The translations under genes and the position numbers were made by a program. The notes beneath the pieces are model-generated. The model was not told the DNA's origin and ran no database searches. It saw nothing but the letters and a program-made list of their open reading frames with translations. A DNA stretch of 20,932 bases from Purshia tridentata (taxonomy: Eukaryota > Streptophyta > Magnoliopsida > Rosales > Rosaceae). The DNA is taken from positions 1 through 20,932 of the forward strand of contig QANT01005984.1 in NCBI GenBank assembly GCA_003254885.1. Reading direction: 5' to 3'. Below are positions 1 through 8,584 of the stretch, piece after piece (the first letter of the stretch is position 1; every line of letters starts with the position of its first letter).

Positions 1-712
1 TATATATATATATATATATATTTATTTATTCAAGCTGCTTCATTTCCTGAGTTTTGAGGATAAATCTCATCTTTTCACCCTCACCCGTCTTAGAGTATAG
101 AATGGGTTAGGTAGAGGCGTTATGTTAGGGTTTAGCTTCGGGATTTTGGGCAGAGAGCTAAACCATAACATAAAAGTTGACAAACCAGAACCGATCGATT
201 GATTGGTACAATTGAAATGTATGTACAAACCAGAGTCAATCATTCATTTTGTATAGTTAAATTCCATTATTAATTATAGGGTAATATGATAATATTAATT
301 AGGATATATAATATAATATTATAATATTAAAGTAATATACAATTAGAATAATATTATGATAATACTAGGATAATATTAAGATTTACATATCATTAATTTT
401 AGGATAATATTACACATTTTTAAAATTAAAAACATCTAAATAATATTTTTAGACCTTAGTTAAAAATAAAAAAGTATTAAGGTATTAATCTAAGAAAGGA
501 GAAAAAATTAGGCCTATAAATCACTCTTATTTTTATTATCTTATCTTTCTTCGTCTTCGTACAGTGCTTCTTTGATCCATTAGCATTAGGAGAGCCCAAC
601 TAAGACACCTAACAAGAATTGCAGGCCCACTCCATTCTTGAAATACCCAAGTTCATATTTTTTATTCAATAAATTCTTTTTGGCATTCCCATAATTAATT
701 TATAATAAGGTG
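1..712. other. AT-rich intergenic DNA, no gene seen
   Basis: The window opens with a short TA dinucleotide run (1-20). The rest is AT-rich with many ATAATATTA-like words between about 280 and 420. I see no coding exon, RNA gene or clear element boundary here. Confidence 0.6.
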
Positions 713-1857
713 TTAAATTTTGAAATTTTCGGTGAAATTTCGCCGAAAATTTCGTTTTTGGGAGGGAACGAAATTTTAAAACCCTTCCTTAAAAATTTCG
801 AGTTTATTTCAGTTATTTTGTCGAAATTTTGGAAATTTCGCCGAAATATTCTGAAATTTTTGAAATCAAATTCAAACCCTAAAAATTAAAATCACAATTT
901 CACAAAATTGGCACCTCAGACCTTAGGGAAATGAAAGCCTACGGTGAGTTAAGAAAAACCCACAAAAAAAAGGGTGATCGGAGCTCGAAGGTGGCCGGAA
1001 TCGGCGAAAGAATCCGGCGGTGGCTAACTTTTATTTCGCAATTCCCAATGCTTGTGGTGGGCAACTGGCGTGGAGGAAGGAGGGAGAAGATGGCTGGTGC
1101 TTGGGCTTCTCGTTGGTCGCCTTGGGTTGGCCGGAAAAGGTTGGCCCAGTGGCCGGATTTTGTGGGGGCAGTCACTGTGAGGGAGGAAGAAAAAAAAGAA
1201 AAAAAAAGACTAAAGTAATAAGTCACACACACGGGTTCAGGATAGAGGAAAGGAAAAAGGGAAGGAAAAGAAAAAAAAAAAAAAAGAGGAAGGAAAGGAG
1301 AAAAAAGGAAGAGAAGAAAAAATTTTTTTTAGAGTTGATTGGATTTTGAGGCATTTAGTCAATTGGAAAAAAAAAAAAGTTTAGCCTTTCGTTTGAGGTT
1401 TTTAACTTTCGGGTTTCGTTTGGTCTTTGATTTTAAAGTTTTTTTTTTAAAAACCATAAACCCCAATATATTCTACACAAAAAAATAATTAAAGTATCCT
1501 AAAATGCCTAAATCTCTAATATCTTATACCTTATTCTAAAAAAAAAGTAATAATATATTAATTTCATTTATTAATTATACTAATTTTATTTAACTGTATT
1601 TGTCTCCAGTACTCATTATAAATACCTTATATCACATGAAACCTACTATATGATTTAATTTTCTCAATATTTTTTATGAAGGTAGTAGGTAATATGTTAA
1701 ATAAACATATGGTAAAGTTTCATTCAAAATTTTCATATTTTAATAATGCTTTCCGTCATTTCCGTTTAATTTCTGTCAAAATTTAAAATTTTCCTAAATT
1801 TCCGTCGAAATTTCTATTGAAATTTCCATCGAAAATTTACACAAAACCGAAATTTGA
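713..1857. repeat. Repeat interval with inverted GAAATTTCG-rich ends
   Basis: The left end (about 713-870) is dense in AAATTTCGCCGAAA-type words. The right end (about 1745-1857) carries the same kind of words in the opposite orientation, such as TTTCCGTCGAAATTT. The interior has a GC-richer purine-rich stretch (about 940-1330) followed by AT-rich DNA. Opposed ends around unrelated filler suggest a non-autonomous DNA transposon with degenerate long inverted termini, but I could not define exact ends or a target-site duplication. Open frames in the purine-rich part are low complexity (Lys/Arg/Glu runs) and are not called as genes. Confidence 0.4.
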
Positions 1858-1866
1858 TTCCTTGAT

Positions 1867-1889
1867 AATATATATATATATATATATAT
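1867..1889. repeat. TA dinucleotide microsatellite
   Basis: Uninterrupted TA run directly after the GAAATTTCG-rich interval. Confidence 0.9.
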
Positions 1890-2449
1890 CAATTCCTATT
1901 TCTAAAAAATAAAAAACAAATTAGAAAATCAAAAGAATTTACTCTAGGCCCAACCGCCCTCTGCCTCCTTCCCCTGGCATGGCACATCAGTCATAGCCAT
2001 AGTAGATCCAACTCCATCGTTTTTCTACTTTTTTTTTTTTTGATAATGAAAATTTCATAAAGAGTTTTTTTTTTTTTTTGGGCCAGGAAAAGGTTCAAAT
2101 TAAAAAAAATAATGTTCAAATCAAAGGAAATTTCTTAGACGATGTTGTCATTCATGTAGCAACAAACAACTAAAAGTATACCTTTTACTTTTTATATGTA
2201 CAAGTAGGGCCAGTATCTAGGCTATAGCCAATGGGAAAAGACTTGCGGTCGGATTAGGTTAGCATTCGCTGTCATAGCATAGACTATCAGTCAACGAGCT
2301 ATCAGTCCATAACTTTCCTCTAATATGCAACTTTTTCACTTCTGACATCCATAATCCATTTCCTGCAATTATTGGAGAATCTCAATTTCTCAATCTCATT
2401 CATTATCTTGAAAGTCATTGATCTAAGCCAACGTACGTACCTCCTACCA
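1890..2449. other. Intergenic DNA, no gene seen
   Basis: Contains T homopolymers (about 2031-2041 and 2066-2079) and otherwise unremarkable sequence. It may include the promoter of the downstream resistance gene, but no TATA box or start site can be assigned with confidence. Confidence 0.4.
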
Positions 2450-3051
2450 CTGATCCATCTTTAAAGTTCATTAATTTGAATTGTGTTCGATCTGATTTGA
2501 GTCTCATTTCTCACTTAATTGCAGTTTGTCCCACGTTGCAGCAAATCTTCTTTGGCACAGTTATTTTCATAGTTTTCCTTTCAATTGTTGTTTTCAACTT
2601 ATAAGGGAAAAGAAAAAAAGAAAGAAAAAGAAGGAAAGAGTTGCATGCTGTCTGTTCTTTAAGCTTGGTCTCATTACCTTGTTCATTCCAAGGAAGCGAT
2701 TTCAAGGTACGCCAAAAGGAAAACCAAACACGTTGTTCATTATATTCACCTACTTTTTCTACTTTTGATTTGCATCTGCTTAGTCTCATTAATTTGCATT
2801 TCTACTTCAGTGTTGTACAAAAAGCAATTTGAAGACAACCAAAAGAGATTTATAAGGTATATACGTACCTACTACTAAATAATTACAATTGATGCATCTT
2901 TATATTTCATTAATTTGAATTGTCCTCTGATTTGAGGTTGTCCTACATGGCAGAAACCTTCTTCAGTACAGACTGTCCATTCTAAGCTAGCAAAGGGAGT
3001 TGAAGAGCAATTACTAGCTTCATCCATAATTAACAAAAAGAGATTTAAGAG
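2450..3051 (+). other. Probable duplicated 5' leader exons of the NLR gene
   Basis: Two imperfect direct copies occur. The first (about 2450-2565) and second (about 2889-2975) both read TGATSCATCTTTA...TTCATTAATTTGAATTGT, then a TGATTTGAG word, then TTGTCC-ACG/ACA...GCAG. Each is followed by AAAGAGATTTA(T)AAG or AAAGAGATTTAAGAG directly before GTAT, a good plant donor context (exon ends about 2856 and 3051). The text before the resistance-gene start (TTGTTGTCATATTTC...TTTTAATTGTTG, after an acceptor ending at 5422) also resembles 2527-2600. I infer alternative or duplicated untranslated leader exons. Nothing here appears to be coding. Confidence 0.4.
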
Positions 3052-3085
3052 GTATGCCCTTTAATTTTCTTGTTCGATTTTTGGG

Positions 3086-3261
3086 TAAATTATAATTTAA
3101 TACTTTAATTTTATCTTGAATTTCAAATTAGTGCATAGTTCTAATTCAAAAAATATCAATTTTATATTTTAAATTTTGAAATTGTTTTAATTTAGTACTT
3201 CGCCGTTAGAAAGTCCGTTAATTACTTAAATGTGCTGTATATTTACTTGACTTTTAAAAAT
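3086..3261 (+). repeat. Left terminal inverted repeat
   Basis: Inverted partner of about 5067-5252. The match is imperfect but continuous by eye, with small indels. Confidence 0.6.
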
Positions 3262-3578
3262 AAACTCATAGATATAAATTAGTACAAAAATCTAATTAAA
3301 ATTTAAAAATGATATATATCAAATTGATTATTAATAATTAAATGAAAAATGAAAAACAAAAAACACACACAGCAACCCAGTAACCCGCAATTCCACTCCC
3401 CACCCACCACCACCCCTCCCCTCCCCTCTCTTCGACCCACCGACCACTCTCCCCACCCTCTGCACTGACCGGCCACCACCCCTTCTTCCCCCTCTCTCAC
3501 TTCCCTTTTCTTCCCTTCCACCACCACCACCACCGAAACCATCTCTCTCTCTTCCCTTCCACCATCGACAACAACCCA

Positions 3579-4313
3579 CCACCACCATCCTCACCCTCCC
3601 TCCCTCCCTCGANCCCTCCCTCCCTCGACACCACACCGCCGCCTACTACACCACCCTCTCTAAGTCTGGGGCAAAGGGAAGCCGGCCTCCAGAAAGACAC
3701 TTGAACCCACGGGCAAAAACCCAATTCGAAACACAAACACCCAAACTCACAACTGAGTAAATCAATCACATTCAATGTTTGAAAAAAAAAATTCACTAAA
3801 ATCAACTTACCAAAACCTAGATTGAATACTAGCAGATCTAAATCAAACAGAAAACAAAAAATAGGGACAAATTTATGGGAAACAAACAGAGAGCTTCGGT
3901 GGGAGTGGGGCGACACCGTTCTGGGTTCTCAACTTAAGCGTGCGAGCCTAGTCGAGCAGCCATCGTTGTCGGCGAATATGAGCAGCAGAGGTGGAGTTGG
4001 GCCACGGTCGACTTCGGCAAGAGAGAGAAAGAAAGTGAGAGAGAGAGAGAGAGAAGGCAGAAGGGGTGTTTTTAACCCAGAAAAAATTAAAAAATTCCAG
4101 AGATGGTTGAGGTTGTCGGTGGGGTTTTTGAGAAGGTTCTCGGCTGGAGGCTCAAGATCGGAGGTCTGTGATGTTGTCAGCACCTCTTGGGTCCGGCGGT
4201 GTCGCTCCCAGTATAGAGAGAAAGAGATTGACAAAGAGATAGAGATGTGACATAGCGAGAGAGAGAGAGAGAGAGAGAGCTGAGTGGCCGACGATTGGAA
4301 GGGAGGTGAGTGG
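3579..4313 (-). repeat. Tandem duplication, copy A (leader-like cargo)
   Basis: About 735 bp, repeated from 4314. It begins with CCACCACCATCC and runs of CCCT. On the minus strand it reads as CT-rich DNA, then a 5'-leader-like stretch ending in CTAGGTTTTG with a splice donor GTAAGTTGA at 3810. This looks like the first, untranslated exon and intron start of a captured plant gene. The open frames on both strands are low complexity or split between frames, and no protein family is recognised. A single N sits at 3613. Confidence 0.55.
4255..4280. repeat. GA dinucleotide microsatellite
   Basis: GA run near the end of tandem copy A. Similar shorter GA runs lie at about 4038-4052 and 4948-4963. 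Confidence 0.8.
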
Positions 4314-4970
4314 CCACCACCATCCTCACCCTCCCTCCCTCCCTCGAAACCACCCTTCCTCTGGGGCAAAGGGAAGCCGGCCTAGAGAAAGACACTTGAA
4401 CCCACGGGCAAAAACCCAACTCTAATCACAAACACCCAAACTCACAACTGAGTAAATCAATTACATTCAAAGTTCGAACAAAATATTCACTAAAATCAAC
4501 TTACCAAAACCTAGATTGAATACTAGCAGATCTAAATCAAACAGAAAATGAAAAATGGGGACAAATTTATGGGAAACAAACAGAGAGCTTGGGTGGGGCT
4601 GGGGCGACACCGTTCTGGGTTCTCAACTGAAGCGTGCGAGCCCAATCGAGCAGCCATCATTGTTGGCGAATATCAGCAGAGGATGTGGAGTTGGGTGACG
4701 GCGAAGTCTCCACGGTCGACTTCAGCAAGAGAGAGAAAGAAAGTGAGAGAGAGAAGTGGCAGAAGGGGTGTTTTTAACCCAGAAAAAACTAAAAAAACCC
4801 AGAGATGGTTGAGGTTGCCGGTGGGGTTTTGGAGAAGGTTCTCGGTCGGAGGCTCCAGATCGGAGGTCTGTGATGACGTCGGCACCTCTTGGGTCCGGCG
4901 ATGTCGCTCCCAGTATAGAGAGAAAAATATTGACAGAGAGATAGCTGAGAGAGAGAGAGAGAGGAAGGCA
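4314..4970 (-). repeat. Tandem duplication, copy B (leader-like cargo)
   Basis: Close copy of 3579-4313 with small indels. Shared landmarks include GGGGCAAAGGGAAGCCGGCC, the minus-strand donor GTAAGTTGA (here at 4504), TGGGGCGACACCGTTCTGGG and GGTCCGGCG-TGTCGCTCCCAG. Homology fades after the GAGA run near 4955-4965. Confidence 0.65.
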
Positions 4971-5066
4971 GTGGGTTTCTTTTTATTTCTGTTTCTCTTT
5001 AAATTTAATGTTTTATTATTTTATACATTTTTTAAATATATATTTTTTATTTTTTCTTATATGGCA

Positions 5067-5254
5067 ATTTTTTAAAAGTCAAATCAACAAGTAAGAATAG
5101 GTCTGTTGGGACCACATTAATGTTATGTAAACGAACTTGGCGATGTACTAAATTAAAATAATTTTAAAATTAAAGTATAAAATTAACACTCTTTTAACTA
5201 GAAGCACCAATTTAAAATTTGAGATAAAATTGAGTGACTAAATTGTAATTTAGC
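5067..5254 (-). repeat. Right terminal inverted repeat
   Basis: Inverted partner of 3086-3261 (see the element entry). Reading outward it contains TTTTTAAAAGTCAA, GTACTAAATTAAAAT, AGTATAAAATT and AAATTGTAATTTA. Confidence 0.6.
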
Positions 5255-5422
5255 AATTTTTTTAAAAAAATGAGTTTAATTTCATTAATTAAGTTAGGAG
5301 TAATATTGAAAAGAAATAGAAAACAGAGCAAATTAACTTAATTCAACTCCTAGCAGTCAGTATTCTATCCCAACAACAAGAGACTTTACCAACAATATTC
5401 GAATCTTATTTTCTTATTGCAG

Positions 5423-5471
5423 TTTTGTTGTCATATTTCTCCTTTTAATTGTTGCTTTATATTCAACAGAC
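5423..5471 (+). other. Last untranslated leader segment of the NLR gene
   Basis: A pyrimidine-rich tract and TTGCAG acceptor end at 5422. The next 49 bases reach the ATG at 5472 with no earlier ATG. The start context is GAC ATG G, with G at -3 and +4, which suits a plant initiator. Confidence 0.45.
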
Positions 5472-7838
5472 ATGGACTGTCTTATTGCATTTGGTGCTGG
5501 GATTGTTGGAGAAATTGCCAAGTGCACTATTAAGCCAGTTGCACGCCAAGTGGGTTATCTATTTCATTACGAAAGCGAGTTCCAAAATCTACAGAGTCAA
5601 GTGCGCGACTTGGGTGCTGCCAGAGAGGGTGTGCAGCATAAGGTTGTTCAAGAAGAAAACAATGGTAGAAAAGTTGAAACCTCTGTCAACAACTGGCTAA
5701 CAGATGTGGCTGACATCACTAGAGATGCAAACCAATTCCTGGAAGATGAACGCCATGGAAATATGAAGTGCCTCCATGGGTGTTGTCCTAATCTAAAGCT
5801 TCGATATCAGTTAAGTAGGAAATCAACAGAATTGTTGGGGAAGGTTGTTGAACTTTATGGAAAAAAAGATTTTACCAATTTTGCATACGATGTTCCCCAA
5901 CCAGAGGTATGCAGCATATCTACCAAAGATTACGAGGCCTTTGATTCCAGGAATTCAATTGTAAAGAAAATCATGGATGAGCTGAGAAATCCTAATACCG
6001 ACATGATTGGGGTGTACGGAATTGGGGGTGTGGGGAAGACAACACTGGCTGAAGAAGTTTTAAGGCAAGCAACAAAAGATGAAGAGTTATTTGAGGTTGT
6101 TGTTATGGTTAGAGATGTGAAAAATAATTCAAATAAGGACAGAGTTCAAAGAGAAATTGCCGAAAAGTTAGGTATGAACTTTTCTGAAAATGAGACTAAA
6201 GAAGGAAGAGCACGTCGACTATGCAATAGGATAAAAGACAAGAAGATTCTTGTAATTTTGGATGATGTTCAGGATGAAATTAATTTGAAGGGTGTGGGAC
6301 TTCCTGATGTGGCAACCTGTAAAATATTGTTGACATCTAGAAGTCGAATTACATTTTCCTCTACTATGCGTATGCAAACAGATTTTCCACTGCAAATTTT
6401 GGACCCAGAAGAAACTTGGGGTTTATTTGAAAAGAGGGCAGGTGATGTTGTTAAAGATCCCGCCATACGAGAGGTAGCAACTCAAGTAGCCCAAAGATGT
6501 GGAGGACTGCCGATTTTAATTGTCACAGTTGCAAGCGCTTTAAAAAATAGAAGTAAATTACCAATATGGAGAGATGCTTTGTCACGCCTAAAAAGGTTTG
6601 ACAAAGAAGAATTGACAGAAAAGGCATACTTGGCTCTAGAATGGAGTTACAATCAATTGGAGGATAAAGAGCTTAAGCCATTGTTCTTGCTTTGTGGAAT
6701 TTCTGTAGTAGGGGGGAACACTATCAATCTCAAATACTTGTGGCAATATGGTATGGGCTTGGGTTTGTTTAATAATGTGGGTACAGTAGAAGAAGCACAA
6801 GATGCGTTACATTCACGGGTAGAAAAACTCAAAGACTCTTGTCTATTGTTGGACGGTGAGGATGATAAAAATGTTAGAATGCATGATCTTGTATGCAATG
6901 TTGCTAACCGAATTGCACTTAGCGTCTTATCAGTAAACTCTGGAGGTGATTTGAAAGAATGGCCAAATAAGGATTCTATTTGCACTGCAATCTCCTTACA
7001 TTGCTCCAATATCCCAAGGCTTCCTGAAGTTTTGGATTGCCAAGAATTAGAATTGTTTTATTTGCAACTTCGACAGGATGACTCGCTAGAAATCCCATGC
7101 AACTTTTTTGAAAAGACGAAAAAACTCAAAGTATTGGATTTAACCTGTCTGCATATTTCACTGCTTCCTTCATCCTTTCAGTTCCTAAATAATCTTCAGA
7201 CGTTGTGTCTCGATTATTGTGTGTTGGGAGACATAGCACTAGTTGGTCAGTTAACAAACTTACAAATTCTTAGCTGTGTATCTTCTAAGATTAAACAGTT
7301 GCCCAAAGAAATAGGGCAATTAACTTGTTTACGGGTGTTGGATTTGTCTAATTGCTCTCAACTTGAAGTGATTTCTCCTTATGTTTTATCAAGTTTGACA
7401 AGACTAGAAGACTTGAGAATGAGGAACAGCTTTGACAAATGGGAAGCTGAAGGTGAAGAAAGAAGTAATGCCAGCCTTTCAGAGTTGCAATACTTGCCTC
7501 TGCTAACTGCATTAGAAATAAATATTCCGAATCCTCAAATTCTTCCAGCAAACTTGTTCTCCACTAAGTTGAAGAGATACCAAATATATATTGGTGATGC
7601 GTGGAAAAGGGAAGACATGACTGACACGAACCTCAACACAACAAAACTCAAGCTCACTACTGGCAGTGAATTGAACCAAGGTCTACAAATTCTACTGAAG
7701 AGATGTGAAGATTTGTACTTGGATGGGACAGAGGAGGGTGTTAATAGTATTGTCTATCAATCGGATGAAGGTTTTCAACAATTGAAACATCTCCATTTGC
7801 AGAATGATGTTGATTTTACACATATCATTAATAGGAAG
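5472..7838 (+). CDS. NLR exon 1: CC, NB-ARC and first LRRs
   Basis: Exactly 789 codons. Residues 72-90 (VNNWLTDVADITRDANQFL) and 100-112 (CLHGCCPNLKLRY) match the conserved CC-region blocks of RPS5-like proteins, which lack an EDVID motif. RNBS-A is FEVVVMVRDV (207-216), RNBS-C spans about 307-324 (LQILDPEETWGLFEKRAG), and RNBS-D is LKPLFLLCG (401-409). Plant LRRs begin near 520 (IPRLPEVLDC) and continue as LKVLDL (552-557), LQTLCL (575-580), LQILSC (597-602), LRVLDL (620-625) and LEDLRM (645-650). The donor is AAG|GTATGT at 7838/7839. Without splicing, the frame runs on to 8066. Confidence 0.92.
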
Positions 7839-8553
7839 GTATGTCCTTGGTTTAATTTATTTTGGCGTGCTTTTCTGTCATTAATAGTTATTTGTCTAAC
7901 AGAATCCATCGTTGTTATGTTACATTGTTTTGTGTCATTGTTAAAATTTAAAATATTTACTAATAGAAATGCAACATCCTTCCGCACTCCATTTTCGTTC
8001 TTAGAAGTTAAAATATTTTATTTTATCAAGAAAATTTACTTTGATAAGGTTATGATATATGACTAATTGTTATTATGTAAATATTCAGATAATATGGCCG
8101 TTAAAAATATGGTTCAATATTATGGTCCGTCTGGTAACGTTTTACAAATATATTTTCATAAAATAATTCTGTAAAAGGAAAATGGAGAATTGCATTTGTA
8201 TTGTTAATAACAGTTTGAGAATACATCTAGTAGAGTAATTCAAAAACAGTTTGCTGAAAACAAAATCAATAAAAACATGTCTAGTACAAATATGTAAAAA
8301 AAATCAATATGAATTACATAATATTAGCTAGAAAATGGGCACATCAGGTCCCTTGCACAGTTACACCATTGATAATCCTTCAACCCATAGAGAAATTGAG
8401 CTCTTTAGTGAATAACCAAAGTGATAGTGAAACTTCAGCCCAATTATGTGAGGCAGCGACTCTTTCTGAGGTGGTGAGGATAAACTTCAGCCCAATTATG
8501 TGTTCAAAATCCTCTCAATCAATATTCACTCCTTTTTAGCTTGTGGTGGTGTC

Positions 8554-8584
<31 letters not shown>

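Larger units (their letters stand above)
3083..5254. mobile_element. Long-TIR DNA element, Pack-MULE-like
   Basis: The left terminus (about 3083-3261) and right terminus (about 5067-5254) are inverted copies of each other over roughly 175 bp. Both contain, reading inward, TAAATTAYAATTTA, then CAATTTTAT...TTTAATTT, then ATTTTAATTTAGTAC followed by TCGCC, and finally TTGACTTTTAAAAA. Between them lies GC-richer DNA unlike the flanks, made of two tandem copies of a leader-like block. There is no transposase. Long AT-rich TIRs around gene-like cargo fit a non-autonomous Mutator-like element. The flanks are T-rich and a 9-bp target duplication cannot be shown. The element lies between the probable leader exons and the coding start of the resistance gene. 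Confidence 0.55.

Noticed and set aside
931..1349. Overlapping open frames of 95-109 codons in a purine-rich stretch
   Set aside because: Frames are overlapping, Lys/Arg/Glu or Ser/Phe runs driven by A/G bias, with no domain and no conserved pattern.
3361..3660. CCACC/CCTCCC-rich stretch considered as a CRISPR-like or telomeric array
   Set aside because: No constant repeat with unique spacers and no telomere unit. It is simple C-rich DNA within the transposon cargo.
3303..4419. Several 80-146 codon frames on both strands around the tandem duplication
   Set aside because: They are low complexity (Ser-Leu or Gly-Gly-Val runs), one runs through an N, and they overlap on both strands. They fit leader-like CT/GA DNA better than protein.
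4548..5075. 175-codon frame in tandem copy B
   Set aside because: The matching frame in copy A shows the same words with shifts and different ends. The likely sense of this block is the minus-strand leader, and no family is recognised.
5449..5700. Frame overlapping the start of the NLR gene
   Set aside because: It lacks an ATG at its start and is the +1 shadow of the well-supported resistance-gene exon.
8309..8539. 76-codon frame in NLR intron 1 considered as a missed LRR exon
   Set aside because: No L..L pattern, it contains a 21-bp DNA direct repeat, lies inside a MITE-like element and lacks a fitting acceptor and donor.
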